DNA of 62,256 bases from a virus. The stretch lies in IMG/VR virus record IMGVR_UViG_3300035701_000029, positions 1-62,256 of that record; one strand, written 5' to 3'. Within the stretch, counting starts at the first letter, position 1, and each line of letters opens with the position of its first letter. Positions 27,229 to 36,707 of this stretch are shown here, one piece after another. The notes beneath the pieces are model-generated. The model was not told the origin of the DNA. It made no database searches and saw only the letters and a program-made list of their open reading frames with translations. The translations under genes were made by a program, and so were the position numbers.

Positions 27229-28143
27229 TTAGTCGATATAGATGCGGAAGTTTCTCTCGGGGAACCACACTGCGCATCCAACCCTGGTCCACATATGAAT
27301 GTGCCAGATCAGAGCATCAATGTCAACTGCGTCCAAAGAATCAAGATTCTGTTGGACAACAAATTTCCCAGAGCCTCCACCCATAACCATAACATCTTGG
27401 TTAGTGATCGTGTTGCGTCCGTTTGCATCAACCCACTGCATGAGCGGAATTAACGGTACACCACGATATACACCGATAGCACCAGTACGTACGACCTGAT
27501 CCTTTACAGAATCAGAAAATACGCCGCTGTCTACGTTAGACACGCTGCCGAAATCCATAATGGCATTCAGCAAATGTCTGCGGGCAACGATAGCCTTAGC
27601 TCCGCCGCCAGCCTGGTCATTACACCAATTAAGAGCAAAATCAAGAGAGGCCTTAGTTAAAACGCCACCCGTATCATTTGCGTAATTGGGGCCTGCGCTG
27701 GTAATAGAACCAACCACAGTTGACCAAGTCTTAGCATTGATAGCTCCCAGAATAGCATCACGTGCCATCCCAGTTTGTTCAGCAATTGTGCCATAACGTC
27801 CAGCGCGAAGCTGGTTCAATTCATACTCCGGATGTGCAGAAAGCATTTCCGTACTCAACGTGAATACTTTCTGGAAGATAGCTGTACGCGGAGCATACGA
27901 ACCAGGCTCATGCCAGTAGACGCGCATCTTCGAAGGAAGCGTCCATTCTACGTTCGTTCCCAGAGGGATAAACTCTTTGTCTAGCAAGAATCCAGAAAGG
28001 TCACGTTGTTCAATGTCATTCTGCAACTTCTCGGTAATCTTCTTAGCCAAAGCCGCACGAAGCTTAGGATCATTGCTGTCAAATGCCTTAGACATTTCTT
28101 CAGCTAGAGCTTTTTGGACTTCAGCACTTGCAAAATTCTCCAT
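27229..28143 (-). CDS. Major capsid protein (HK97-like fold)
   Basis: This 304-residue protein lies downstream of protease and scaffold genes. It has an N-terminal helical region with extended arm (residues 1-60), P-domain-like segments (SKMRVYWHEPGSYAPR), an axial part with AGRYGTIAEQTGMARDAI, and a late DVMVMGGGSGKFVVQQ beta stretch. These fit HK97-type capsids. It has a strong GGGAGGTTG ribosome site. This should be the most abundant virion protein. Confidence 0.82.
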   Translation of the reverse strand: MENFASAEVQKALAEEMSKAFDSNDPKLRAALAKKITEKLQNDIEQRDLSGFLLDKEFIPLGTNVEWTLPSKMRVYWHEPGSYAPRTAIFQKVFTLSTEMLSAHPEYELNQLRAGRYGTIAEQTGMARDAILGAINAKTWSTVVGSITSAGPNYANDTGGVLTKASLDFALNWCNDQAGGGAKAIVARRHLLNAIMDFGSVSNVDSGVFSDSVKDQVVRTGAIGVYRGVPLIPLMQWVDANGRNTITNQDVMVMGGGSGKFVVQQNLDSLDAVDIDALIWHIHMWTRVGCAVWFPERNFRIYID

Positions 28144-28169
28144 AGAACAACCTCCCTATCTTATATTAA

Positions 28170-28793
28170 TTAAAACGATTCGCCAACATACCCAGGAACA
28201 ATCTTGAAGCGAAGCTTCAAAGCCGTTCCATACTTGTTTGCAAATACTCTGCTCCACTGAGCAGCGCTGGCCAAGTAAATTTCGATCATACGAAACTTCT
28301 TAACAGCCGGAGGCGCTCCAGCAGAACCAACCGCAGTAGCGGTCAACATACCACGATGCAAATGCGACCAATTTACATACAATCCAGTATTGGGAAGAAC
28401 ACTGTGCATCATAATGTTCTGAACCTGGTAAAATCCAGCAGACAAACCACGAGACTCAGCAGTAGCAGCCGGAATTGCATAGCCCAAAGAGAAGGAGTTA
28501 CGAGAGAACTTATCAGTCCAGAACTCGCCACCCTCATAATAGACTACGCGGGAACCCTTAGGAAGCTTGTCAACAGCATCGGAGGTATCGCTAAGGTCTT
28601 CCTCCATACGGTATTTCTTAACCGGATAATAACACTTCGCGGACTGTGCCGAATCATAGGGGCAGCTTAAAAGGATGGTTCCTTCTGCGTCTACGCCCTT
28701 GATATAGGTGATATAGCCCTGATATGCAGAGGCATAATCCATCTTGGCTTCGCCTTGGCGAACGTGATCCGGTGCATTAATTACTTCTAACAT
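28170..28793 (-). CDS. Capsid-associated (decoration-like) protein
   Basis: This 207-residue beta-rich protein is coded between the scaffold and the capsid gene, a usual place for decoration or cement proteins. It begins MLEVINAPDHVRQGEAKMDYASAYQGY and includes MHSVLPNTGLYVNWSHLHRG near 130. No membrane segment. The role is inferred from position. Confidence 0.55.
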   Translation of the reverse strand: MLEVINAPDHVRQGEAKMDYASAYQGYITYIKGVDAEGTILLSCPYDSAQSAKCYYPVKKYRMEEDLSDTSDAVDKLPKGSRVVYYEGGEFWTDKFSRNSFSLGYAIPAATAESRGLSAGFYQVQNIMMHSVLPNTGLYVNWSHLHRGMLTATAVGSAGAPPAVKKFRMIEIYLASAAQWSRVFANKYGTALKLRFKIVPGYVGESF

Positions 28794-28802
28794 TTTATCC
28801 TC

Positions 28803-29636
28803 CTAGATTTTTGATAAAACAGAGTTAAAAGTCTTAAACGGATCTTCGTCAATTTCACCATTCGGCAAGGAGCCCTCTGCCTTTGATTCAGCAACGATAT
28901 CAGTTGAAGCCTTAGACTTGTTTTTTTCCTTGTCTTTCTTCTTCTTCTCTTCCTCAAGCAACATTTTCTTCTTTTCTTCTTCGGTCATCATAGCGGCGTT
29001 CTGCGTGATTACCTCAGCAAGTTGTTTCTTATAAAGAGAAAAGGCTTTGTCTGACATCTCGGCTACCGCTTCTTCGGTTTCTTTCTTAGTTTCCTCATCA
29101 GCAAACTTCAATCCAATCTCAGCAAGCGACAACATCCTTTCACGGACACGGTCGGTTGCCTCTACCTGGTCACGATATTCCTTGAAGCTCTGTTCAATCT
29201 TTTCTTTCTCAGCTTGAATGACTTCATTTTCTTTCGTGGCCTTAGTAAGAATTTCATTAGCAGAGGCAAGCTGGATCTTAAGCTCTTCAATAGCTTTGGC
29301 TCTCTTGTCCTTATCGACAAAATCAGCCATAATAAGGTCAACTTTCTTCTGCACTTCGTCACGAAATTCCTGGCTATTAATATCAATCATTTTTTTGCCT
29401 CCCGTGGATTCTTCTAAATTCAATTCCACTTCAAATTCTTCCGCAGCCTTACAAATCTTGTCTAATACATAGAGATAATCGGCTGTATCGTAAATTTTAT
29501 ACGGCATAAGACCAAAATTATCAAAAGATTGGGTCACTGCTACCGCATCGTCGATAGGAAACAGCCTATTAACATCGTCTGCAAAAGCCTCGTTAGGAAG
29601 ATCGCTATCGGTGAGATTCTGCAAATCTTCCGTCAT
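28803..29636 (-). CDS. Capsid scaffold protein
   Basis: This 277-residue, highly charged protein has a long coiled coil from about residues 85 to 235 (repeated EEL, KEKIEQ, KKKDKEKNK). It sits between the head protease and the capsid genes, the classical scaffold location. It would guide prohead assembly and be cleaved by the neighbouring protease. The ATG follows the protease stop with a one-base gap. Confidence 0.75.
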   Translation of the reverse strand: MTEDLQNLTDSDLPNEAFADDVNRLFPIDDAVAVTQSFDNFGLMPYKIYDTADYLYVLDKICKAAEEFEVELNLEESTGGKKMIDINSQEFRDEVQKKVDLIMADFVDKDKRAKAIEELKIQLASANEILTKATKENEVIQAEKEKIEQSFKEYRDQVEATDRVRERMLSLAEIGLKFADEETKKETEEAVAEMSDKAFSLYKKQLAEVITQNAAMMTEEEKKKMLLEEEKKKKDKEKNKSKASTDIVAESKAEGSLPNGEIDEDPFKTFNSVLSKI

Positions 29637-29637
29637 T

Positions 29638-30735
29638 TCAATTTTCTTCAGCAGAGGTGTTCCCCCCTCTCATTTGTAAAAATTTAACCCAATCCGATAT
29701 AGATGGGTCTAACTTAAAGTGACCAATGGCTTTAGCTAACATGCCAAAGTTATGCTGGCGAGAAGCTATGGCCAAACCAACTGACTTTACATCCGCTGGA
29801 TTTCTAACTACTCCTGCTCCTACAAAATTTAAACCAAGCAGCCAGCGAGTTGTTCCAGCGTTTACTTGCATCCTGTTGTTTAGATGATCGCAATAGTCTA
29901 GAGACGAGGAAAAGGTCTCTTCACATACCGAGCATTTAGCTGACTGAAAATAAGTCTCCATAGAAAAGAACAAGCCACTATCTGCATATCTCTCCGAAAC
30001 AACCCTAGCTCTCTCTGGATGTTTGTGTTTCCAAACAGCAGCTTTTGCTATAATGGTCGCTTCGTTGTCTTTTTCCACGTATTCGGTATCATAGATAACG
30101 CCAATATTTTCAGTAGTGTGCTCCCAGTTTAGAGGTTTCTTTCTTGCTGTCTCATGACCCTGTTTCATCTCTTCATTAACAAACCCATCATGGTTCTTGT
30201 TTGCCCCTGTATGGCAAAGTTCAAATTTAACGTGCATCAAGTCTTTATTTTGGTCTCCGGCTTTTGCTTGATCTGAATCGGTAGGGTCGAAAACAGTCCC
30301 TTTAACGAGAATATCTACATAGTTTTCCATAGTGCCCTTCCCACCGTTTCTCTTGGCGTGCATTTTCCTATGGCAACTCCTACACATATACCTTAGATTA
30401 GACCTGTTATTGTTTTTTCTATTTCCATCTTTATGGTCTATATCTAGCTGCCCGCTCTTAGTTCCACACTTAGCGCATTTCTTCTCTAGAGGTTTGAACT
30501 TCTTATCACCTTTGTTATGCTTCCTGTCTGGAGCAAAACGATTGTGGTAAGTATCATCTCCCTTAGATTTTTGCTTATCTTGATATTTGAACCAATTGAC
30601 TTGTTTTTCTCTTTTCTTGGCTTCTTCTTCACTATCGAAAGTACCTAGATGCTTACCCGTATGGCTATAGAGCCCCCACTTGCTGCCCTCTTTTTTTATA
30701 ATAGCCTCAACGAGTTGCTCCGCCAATTTAGACAT
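29638..30735 (-). CDS. Head maturation protease with embedded HNH nuclease domain
   Basis: Starting at ATG 30735, the protein has 365 residues. Residues 20-55 hold the common head-protein opening (WGLYSHTGKHLGTFDS, AKKREKQVNWFK). Residues 87-125 form an HNH domain with zinc pair (CAKCG, DIDHKDGNRKNNNRSN, CRSCH). Residues 138-265 look like a prohead protease: HTGANKNHDGF near 175, NWEH near 203, and SMET near 258, offering His and Ser for a U35-type dyad. A CxxC plus H follows at 268-285. The domain order suggests an HNH insertion into a protease gene, either a homing element or a functional fusion. Confidence 0.7.
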   Translation of the reverse strand: MSKLAEQLVEAIIKKEGSKWGLYSHTGKHLGTFDSEEEAKKREKQVNWFKYQDKQKSKGDDTYHNRFAPDRKHNKGDKKFKPLEKKCAKCGTKSGQLDIDHKDGNRKNNNRSNLRYMCRSCHRKMHAKRNGGKGTMENYVDILVKGTVFDPTDSDQAKAGDQNKDLMHVKFELCHTGANKNHDGFVNEEMKQGHETARKKPLNWEHTTENIGVIYDTEYVEKDNEATIIAKAAVWKHKHPERARVVSERYADSGLFFSMETYFQSAKCSVCEETFSSSLDYCDHLNNRMQVNAGTTRWLLGLNFVGAGVVRNPADVKSVGLAIASRQHNFGMLAKAIGHFKLDPSISDWVKFLQMRGGNTSAEEN

Positions 30736-31171
30736 CTCCCTCACCTTTACCTATAACCCAAATAGAATAGGTGGCTCTTGCAGTTGCACCAGCAACGCCT
30801 TGAGCAAGCCAATGATTAATCTTAACATTTCCGTAACCATATTGGCTAATATTAAAAGGATAGTAGTTAGTTGCATACCCGCTTAAAGTGCAGAGCGGCA
30901 ACGTACTAGCAGTAATAGGCTTAGAAAGAGCCCATCTCCCTTTGGTGTCTTTTATAAGTTTGTCTGGGTTATCGCCAGAAGTTTGTATGCTAAAACCAAT
31001 TTTTGGCATTCTAGAATTATAGTGCGGATGGGAAGAAGCCACATAGGCAACCAAATAGCATTCTTTATAATTTCCTAAAGAAAAATGGGCTCCAACTGTA
31101 GCTAAACCGTTAGCTCCGGCTACGGTACCCCTCATTGCATATTCGGCTACTGGAAATTTATTTCTATACAT
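30728..31171 (-). CDS. Unknown virion-type protein
   Basis: This 147-residue Tyr/Gly/Ala-rich beta protein is coded just after a late promoter motif. It overlaps the protease start by 8 nt (ATGTCTAA). The content (MRGTVAGANGLATVGAHFSL, then a C-terminal ATYSIWVIGKGEG) suggests a small beta-sandwich, perhaps a head fibre or stabilising protein. No family recognised. Confidence 0.55.
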   Translation of the reverse strand: MYRNKFPVAEYAMRGTVAGANGLATVGAHFSLGNYKECYLVAYVASSHPHYNSRMPKIGFSIQTSGDNPDKLIKDTKGRWALSKPITASTLPLCTLSGYATNYYPFNISQYGYGNVKINHWLAQGVAGATARATYSIWVIGKGEGDV

Positions 31172-31192
31172 TGTCCACCTCTATCTCATTAC

Positions 31193-31203
31193 ATTTCTAC
31201 GGT
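31193..31203 (-). promoter_or_regulatory. Putative late promoter, ACCGTAGAAAT type
   Basis: ACCGTAGAAAT on the minus strand lies 22 nt before the ATG at 31171. It is identical over 11 bases to the copy at 36106-36116 and continues GTAATGAGATA, similar to that copy. No -35 box is visible upstream, which is A-rich. Confidence 0.6.
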
Positions 31204-31209
31204 TTCTGC

Positions 31210-31620
31210 CTAATTTGTTTTTTTTCTGAAATCCCATAGGGTGTCAACTAAAAGATTAGGCTTACTTAATGAATCTAGGGTAACTACATACTGCACACCA
31301 ACATCTAAGCTTTCTGTAATTTGAGCCCATGGAACATTTGGAACAATCACCCCAGAAGAATCAGTTTGAGGTTCTTTAGGATATCTAGACCATGTTTGTG
31401 CTTTAGTAGGATCAATCCCCATAGCTATTAAAAAACCTTCTAGTTTTCCGCTATCATTCTGTACAGAAGCAGTAAGTAAAACAATAGCCTTTTCTACAGA
31501 GCTTATCTTTCGTTCATGACTTTCAGCTAAGGCATAAGTACTATACATGAAAAAAGCACAAATAGCGGCGCTTATACCAATAGCCATCATTTCTTTATAT
31601 TTCTTAAGGGTTTCTAGCAT
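31210..31620 (-). CDS. Membrane-anchored protein, possible lysis component
   Basis: The ATG at 31620 with GGAGAGAG upstream gives 136 residues. One transmembrane helix lies at about residues 10-32 (IGISAAICAFFMYSTYALA), followed by a charged soluble domain. Together with the next upstream gene, also single-pass with a coiled coil, it resembles holin or spanin-like pairs, but motif evidence is lacking. Confidence 0.5.
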   Translation of the reverse strand: MLETLKKYKEMMAIGISAAICAFFMYSTYALAESHERKISSVEKAIVLLTASVQNDSGKLEGFLIAMGIDPTKAQTWSRYPKEPQTDSSGVIVPNVPWAQITESLDVGVQYVVTLDSLSKPNLLVDTLWDFRKKTN

Positions 31621-31978
31621 TTGCTCTCTCCGCAAGTATTTTTAGGACCTGATCTATCTTGGCATCTAGTTTGTCATAATTTTTGTCTGTCTTGTTAATT
31701 TGCATCTGAAGCCCAGAAATATCTCTATCGTGGTTAAATCTTATATTTTGATGCTCTTTGTTATTGTATTCTTCTATAGGCCCTATGGTAGACTGCATTG
31801 CGGCCCGTAACTCTGAATTGTTTATGTAGTGCTTGGGCTCACCCCACATATTGTCAACTAAAGAAAACCCGGCATTAATAGTTAACATAAATGCTAAAAT
31901 AACTCCAATAAAAACTTGCCACCTACTTAAATTAATGGTGACACTTTCGCCATTAGATTTTGTTCCATTAACTACCAT
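31604..31978 (-). CDS. Single-pass membrane protein with coiled coil
   Basis: This 124-residue protein has a hydrophobic helix at residues 22-42 (VFIGVILAFMLTINAGFSLV) and a C-terminal coiled-coil segment (ISGLQMQINKTDKNYDKLDA). Topology resembles haemolysin-XhlA-like or holin-associated phage proteins. The ATG overlaps the end of the portal gene by 11 nt. Confidence 0.55.
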   Translation of the reverse strand: MVVNGTKSNGESVTINLSRWQVFIGVILAFMLTINAGFSLVDNMWGEPKHYINNSELRAAMQSTIGPIEEYNNKEHQNIRFNHDRDISGLQMQINKTDKNYDKLDAKIDQVLKILAERANARNP

Positions 31979-33509
31979 CTATAGTTACCTCACTAACTTC
32001 TGCTTTAGCTTTAGGGCTAGCGGGTTTCTTCTGAACCTTTTGATCCACGGCAGGTTTTGTCCCTATTTTCTTATCAGCTTTATCTTTAGGGCTTCCCTTT
32101 TTTGGCCTACCCTTTTCGCCAGGTTTTTCATTAGGGCCACCAAAAGGAAGTTGGGGCGGTACAAACAATGCGTCTTCTCCACTTCTCTGATGGCGTTTCT
32201 TTTTGTTAAGTACACTGTCATAATCATAGTTAGCTTCTTCTAAGGCAGTCTCGGCATCAATCAAGCCTCTATCATAGAACTGCATAATGAGATTTTTAAT
32301 TGCCTGATCGTTTGACAAGTTCATCCTTTCCCATTTTACCTTTGGATACAAGTCTGGATACCCATTTTCTACGGCAATTTGATGATAGACATCCTCAATC
32401 CAGTTCCCAACCATATCTCTAAATTTTTGTAGCCTCTCTGTCAATACTATAACTGAAGCCCATGGGTCTTGACCCTTTGCTAAACTGGGGTCTATTAAGA
32501 TCGCAGGAATACCTAAAGCCCTTAGGAGTTCCTGACGAGGTTCGACGTACTTCTTTTCAAATGCTAGAATTTTGCTATCAGGAGCAACTTGTATGGTCTC
32601 TACATCGTGTGCCCAAACTAATGTTGAAGTAGGAGTGTTATGCTTCAAAAGTTGAGAAAACGCAATTAGCCTACCCTGAGAAGCAGGGTGATCTTTATCG
32701 CCAATCTTATATATAGTGGTATAGTTAGCAAGACCTTCAGTTGTTGCATCATCTAGTCTGCGCAATCTCCTTATAGAAGCAACAGAAGAAAAAGCTCTAG
32801 TTAAATATGGTAGCCCCCAAGCTTCATAGTCTCTGCCTTTTCTTTTTAGGTGTGATATGAATTTAGGATTAAGCGGATAGCCATCATTTTCTCTAGTCTT
32901 TTTCATAATGCCTAGGTCTTTAAGGTCTTTGACTCCGGGATTGCTTCGTCCGTCTTGTCTAGATAATGCCTCTAGTTCATAACTGGGCCTAAGAAATAGT
33001 CTAGCATGACCAAATGATTGGTAGCTTTTAGGGATATTTACAAGCTGTGGGTTAAGACAAACAATCCTCATCGGGAGCTTCATAGAAGCAGGTGCCCCAG
33101 GAACATCTGTGTTGTACCAGCTAGTATAGGGGAACCCATTCCCCTTAACCCAAAAATCTAAGCCAAGCTTACTGACAACTTCTTGCAACCCCCTAATAGT
33201 AGAGGTTACATTTTGATTAACTTGCTTGTTAAAAAACTGTATAGCTAAGTCTATGTCTTTCTTTCCAGTTTCTTCTGCTCCAATTACCGTTACTGCAAAT
33301 TCCACAAAAATATCTATCGCGTTACCGCAAGTCCCTTCATAGCGATAAAGCTTGTCACAAAGATCCATTACTTCATAGATTTCTTTATCTGGGGTAGAGA
33401 TATAGTCACGGACACGGTTCAATAAAAAATCTTGAGCATTCTCTACAGTTGTAGGAACTCTTATCCCTTGGGCCATGTCTAATGTAGCTATGCTCTTGTT
33501 AATCTTCAT
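31968..33509 (-). CDS. Portal protein
   Basis: This 513-residue protein immediately follows the large terminase, the conserved portal position. It contains portal-like features: NCxxK-type core segments, MRIVCLNPQLVNIPKSYQS near 150, and PEPRQELLRALGIPAILID-like text (QELLRALGIPAILIDPS) near 325, typical for portals. The C-terminus is Lys/Pro-rich (about 430-513), likely disordered. It has AGGAGG before the ATG. It would form the DNA-entry dodecamer. Confidence 0.82.
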   Translation of the reverse strand: MKINKSIATLDMAQGIRVPTTVENAQDFLLNRVRDYISTPDKEIYEVMDLCDKLYRYEGTCGNAIDIFVEFAVTVIGAEETGKKDIDLAIQFFNKQVNQNVTSTIRGLQEVVSKLGLDFWVKGNGFPYTSWYNTDVPGAPASMKLPMRIVCLNPQLVNIPKSYQSFGHARLFLRPSYELEALSRQDGRSNPGVKDLKDLGIMKKTRENDGYPLNPKFISHLKRKGRDYEAWGLPYLTRAFSSVASIRRLRRLDDATTEGLANYTTIYKIGDKDHPASQGRLIAFSQLLKHNTPTSTLVWAHDVETIQVAPDSKILAFEKKYVEPRQELLRALGIPAILIDPSLAKGQDPWASVIVLTERLQKFRDMVGNWIEDVYHQIAVENGYPDLYPKVKWERMNLSNDQAIKNLIMQFYDRGLIDAETALEEANYDYDSVLNKKKRHQRSGEDALFVPPQLPFGGPNEKPGEKGRPKKGSPKDKADKKIGTKPAVDQKVQKKPASPKAKAEVSEVTIDGS

Positions 33510-33517
33510 AAGTCCTC

Positions 33518-35107
33518 CTAGACCCAGAACCCAACACCAATTGGGTCTTCAATTTGCTGAGGGACCGTCAATATCTCGTTAACCCCCATATTGGCAAGCG
33601 CTAAGGCAGTAGCCCTATCCTTCTTTTTTCCTTGTGGAACTGTAAACTTAAAGAAATTGCCCATTGCTTCCGCCTGCAATAACATCAATTCTTGTTTCGT
33701 AGCGATTAAATCCCACCCTGCGCGCTCCAATCTACTATCTGGATGCCTTCTTATGTCTAGGGCAAATGAAAATCTAGTATGCTGCATGTCTGCCTTAAGA
33801 CTGCTATACATATGATTTACGGTAGGTTGAGTAAAGGGTATCATTCTAAGAGTACGCAATCCGTAAGCTTCCGGGGGAATGTTTTTATCATCCATATCGA
33901 ATATGGGAAGTGCTACTTCCCCAGTTGCAGGATGGCGCCAAGCCTCTGTAAGTAAGTCTTTAAAAGTTGTTCCTCCACCAGCAGGATCCATCATGATCCG
34001 TTTAGTCCCAGGGAACCGAAATAATGTCATTCTAATTTCTGATAACATTTGCTGATAAGTAGCGCCATTCATTGCTCTAGAATAAACAAGAGCCCGATTC
34101 ATTCCACCGGTCATTTTAAGCATCGCTATAGCAAAGTTATCTCCTCCCGCAATACGAGCAGAGTCAACCCCCATTACATATGTGCCTTCGGGATCTTCAA
34201 GCGCTATTTCTATCCCACCATCCCTCTTAGAAGAACAAGTTTCTATAAGTTTAGCAGGGAAGAATCCTTTAGTTTCAATTGGGAATATAGCCAGATTTTC
34301 CATAGCAAAAGCTTCTTCTGTCATATCAGCTTTTTGCATACGAAGAACATCTTCGGCTATCCTATATGGAGAATTTGGTATGCGAAGGATATCTTGGTAA
34401 TTATAATTATGAACCGCATATTTATCTGGTTGTCTTTCCTGCATTACGTTGTAAAGCAAGAATTGGATATATAGATGATTGAAGGCATAGTAGGCCGAAG
34501 AACTAATAATCATTTTGTTTGGCCGACCTTCATTTTGAATATTCATCATTGGGCGAAGAACTAGTTGGATGATCTCTTCGTCAAGCTGAGCGTATTCATC
34601 CGGAAGAAGTACATTATATCTGCGACCACGAACTTTATTTCCGTCACCTAATGGTAGGGCTTCCACAAAAGACCCATTGTTAAACCTGATTAATTCTTTT
34701 TGATATGTTCTATGTAGCCCCTTCCCCCTCGGAGAACTCTTTCTAACTGATGCTCTTAAAAAAGGAGACTTGTCATAAAACTCCTCAATGTAGTCAAACA
34801 CATACCCAGCTTGTCTAAACACCGGAGCAATGACTCCTATTTTAGTACCTGGCCACAACATAGCATACAAGACAGCAAACAAGGCTAACATCCATGTCTT
34901 ACCAACACCGCGACCTAAAACCATCATGACGTAGTTCTTAAAGAACATGTCATTAAGCATTTCGCGCTGAAGCCAAATTAAATCAACACCAATTATTTCT
35001 TTGGCTGCTATAACAGGGAAATTTCGATAATACCAAACTAACTGTTCATTAGCAGTTAATTTGTACTGTTCGGATTTTGTTAGCCTAGTTGCTATCTGAG
35101 TCTTCAC
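33518..35107 (-). CDS. terL: Large terminase subunit
   Basis: This 529-residue packaging motor has Walker A GRGVGKT at 65-71 and Walker B LLPDE at 167-171, followed by the nuclease domain with MGVDSARIAGGDN near residue 314 and another acidic motif, MMDPAGGG, near 365. Length is typical. The GTG start at 35107 overlaps the end of the upstream gene; the ribosome site is weak, so the exact start is less certain. Confidence 0.93.
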   Translation of the reverse strand: MKTQIATRLTKSEQYKLTANEQLVWYYRNFPVIAAKEIIGVDLIWLQREMLNDMFFKNYVMMVLGRGVGKTWMLALFAVLYAMLWPGTKIGVIAPVFRQAGYVFDYIEEFYDKSPFLRASVRKSSPRGKGLHRTYQKELIRFNNGSFVEALPLGDGNKVRGRRYNVLLPDEYAQLDEEIIQLVLRPMMNIQNEGRPNKMIISSSAYYAFNHLYIQFLLYNVMQERQPDKYAVHNYNYQDILRIPNSPYRIAEDVLRMQKADMTEEAFAMENLAIFPIETKGFFPAKLIETCSSKRDGGIEIALEDPEGTYVMGVDSARIAGGDNFAIAMLKMTGGMNRALVYSRAMNGATYQQMLSEIRMTLFRFPGTKRIMMDPAGGGTTFKDLLTEAWRHPATGEVALPIFDMDDKNIPPEAYGLRTLRMIPFTQPTVNHMYSSLKADMQHTRFSFALDIRRHPDSRLERAGWDLIATKQELMLLQAEAMGNFFKFTVPQGKKKDRATALALANMGVNEILTVPQQIEDPIGVGFWV

Positions 35108-36083
35108 GGGAAACTATTGTTCCTGTTATGGTTTCTTCGGTTTCGGTCGAGGTTTCTTCAGTTGTTCCTTCTTCGTCTGTTCTTTCTTCCTCTGATCCTG
35201 CTTCCAACTCGGTTCGCTCTTCTTCGAGGACTTCATCATGTATCCTTTCTGCTTCTTGCATTATTTGGTCCATCTCTTTTGTGTCTAAGACATGGCCTAT
35301 GTTTCCCTCTGCGTCCAACCCCAAGAGAGCTTCGATTTTCTCAAATGGAGGCAATGGATTTAGGGGGCCGTTTTGATTTCTGAGAAATTTCTGCTTTTGA
35401 GCTTCTTTTTCCCATTCTTTTACTTTATCTCTAGCTGTTGCAATCTTTCTATCAACATCGAGAGAAAGGCTAGCTACATCCCCAGACCTATTCTCTATTA
35501 GATCAGCCCGCTGCTCTCTCGTTATACCAAGTTTAACCTGAGTATCTTGTAATCTTTTAAGGCTCTCAGTCATGAACTTACTAAATGTGTCTGCGTTTTG
35601 AGGATTAGACAAAATCATTCCAGCAACCCTGCGCTGGGTCAACTCTTCTACTAAAAGCTGAAATAACAGAGGTACGTCCGAACTCTTATTAAATTCGAAC
35701 TCTCCTTCATACTCCGCCTTACGTTGGTTAAACCACTTTTGCTCTTCTGTGCTTAGATGGTTTTCTAGTTGAAAAAGCTCTTGGATAGTTTTCTTAATTT
35801 TTTCTTTGTGATTTATTACATTAGGGATACTGTCTGCATTTGGTCTTAAATTATTATGAGAAGCCCATTGATAGCCTGACTTCATTTTGATTCTAGTTTC
35901 TATATCTCTAGGAGCGCGTGGCCAACCAACCTGCGCTTCATCTAAAATACCCTTAACTTTCTCTGGTACTTCTGATGGAGCTAAACCGTTCTTAGCTTGA
36001 AAAAACTCGGATAGCTTTGTATACCAAGTATTATATTGTACTTGAGACAAATCAATTTTTTTTGGCTTAGAAGGTCTACGCAT
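35085..36083 (-). CDS. Putative small terminase / packaging accessory protein
   Basis: The ATG at 36083 with GGAG upstream gives 332 residues; a longer start at 36104 would lie inside the promoter motif. The protein is helical and charged, with QRRVAGMILSNPQNADTF near 160 and a long acidic Glu/Thr-rich tail (residues 285-332). Position directly before the large terminase suggests the small subunit, though it is longer than usual. Confidence 0.5.
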   Translation of the reverse strand: MRRPSKPKKIDLSQVQYNTWYTKLSEFFQAKNGLAPSEVPEKVKGILDEAQVGWPRAPRDIETRIKMKSGYQWASHNNLRPNADSIPNVINHKEKIKKTIQELFQLENHLSTEEQKWFNQRKAEYEGEFEFNKSSDVPLLFQLLVEELTQRRVAGMILSNPQNADTFSKFMTESLKRLQDTQVKLGITREQRADLIENRSGDVASLSLDVDRKIATARDKVKEWEKEAQKQKFLRNQNGPLNPLPPFEKIEALLGLDAEGNIGHVLDTKEMDQIMQEAERIHDEVLEEERTELEAGSEEERTDEEGTTEETSTETEETITGTIVSREDSDSN

Positions 36084-36105
36084 AGGTTCTCCACTTATCT
36101 TCATA

Positions 36106-36116
36106 ATTTCTACGGT
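36106..36116 (-). promoter_or_regulatory. Putative late promoter for the packaging genes
   Basis: ACCGTAGAAAT on the minus strand, identical to 31193-31203, lies in the 69-bp gap between the sigma factor gene and the putative small terminase. It has no -35 box. It would be the first promoter of the virion module. Confidence 0.6.
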
Positions 36117-36152
36117 ATTAGGCAGATACAGAGAAGATATAACGAAAGAAAA

Positions 36153-36707
36153 TTAGGTATTATATAGGTCTGTGAAGATTTCTTTAACTTTTCTGCGGAC
36201 TGAAAGAAGAATAAGCTCTACTTCTTTTTTGGATATTTTAAGTTCTTTAGCTACTCTAGATGGCTTAAAGCCACCTTCTCCCTTAAGCATGAAATTGTAA
36301 ACTGCTCTCTCTGAATGAGTTAGAGCGAGTTCAATTCTACTTTCGAACTCTTTAAATTTCTGTTCTGTTGTGGATTTAAGCTTGTCAATTTCACAAGCTA
36401 TGTTTAGGAAGTAGGTATCGCTTGTATAGTGTTGGTTATGGTAGTAGTCTGAACCTATGATAGCTTTTTCAAAAACTTCTTGCTTCAAAACATCAAAACG
36501 TAATTTCCTAGCATGGAGTTGTAGAGTTTGATAAACCCATGTAGAAAGTTTTCCTCTAGATGGGTCATAATGACTCTTGTAGGCCATCCATAGCCGAGTC
36601 CTCAGATTTTGTTGAAAGTCTTGTAGGTCTCGCTTATCCCTACAATACTTATACGCAAATGTCTTTACATGAGGATCAAATTTTTTAATAAACTCATTAT
36701 CATCCAT
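36153..36707 (-). CDS. Sigma-70 family (ECF-like) RNA polymerase sigma factor
   Basis: This 184-residue protein has a region 2-like domain at about 15-75 (RDLQDFQQNLRTRLWMAYKSH, then GKLSTWVYQTLQ) and a region 4 helix-turn-helix at about 130-178 (LTHSERAVYNFML, SRVAKELKISKKEVELILL). It lacks region 1 and 3, as in ECF sigmas. The ATG overlaps the sliding clamp stop (TAATG), coupling their synthesis. It probably directs the host polymerase to phage late promoters. Confidence 0.85.
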   Translation of the reverse strand: MDDNEFIKKFDPHVKTFAYKYCRDKRDLQDFQQNLRTRLWMAYKSHYDPSRGKLSTWVYQTLQLHARKLRFDVLKQEVFEKAIIGSDYYHNQHYTSDTYFLNIACEIDKLKSTTEQKFKEFESRIELALTHSERAVYNFMLKGEGGFKPSRVAKELKISKKEVELILLSVRRKVKEIFTDLYNT

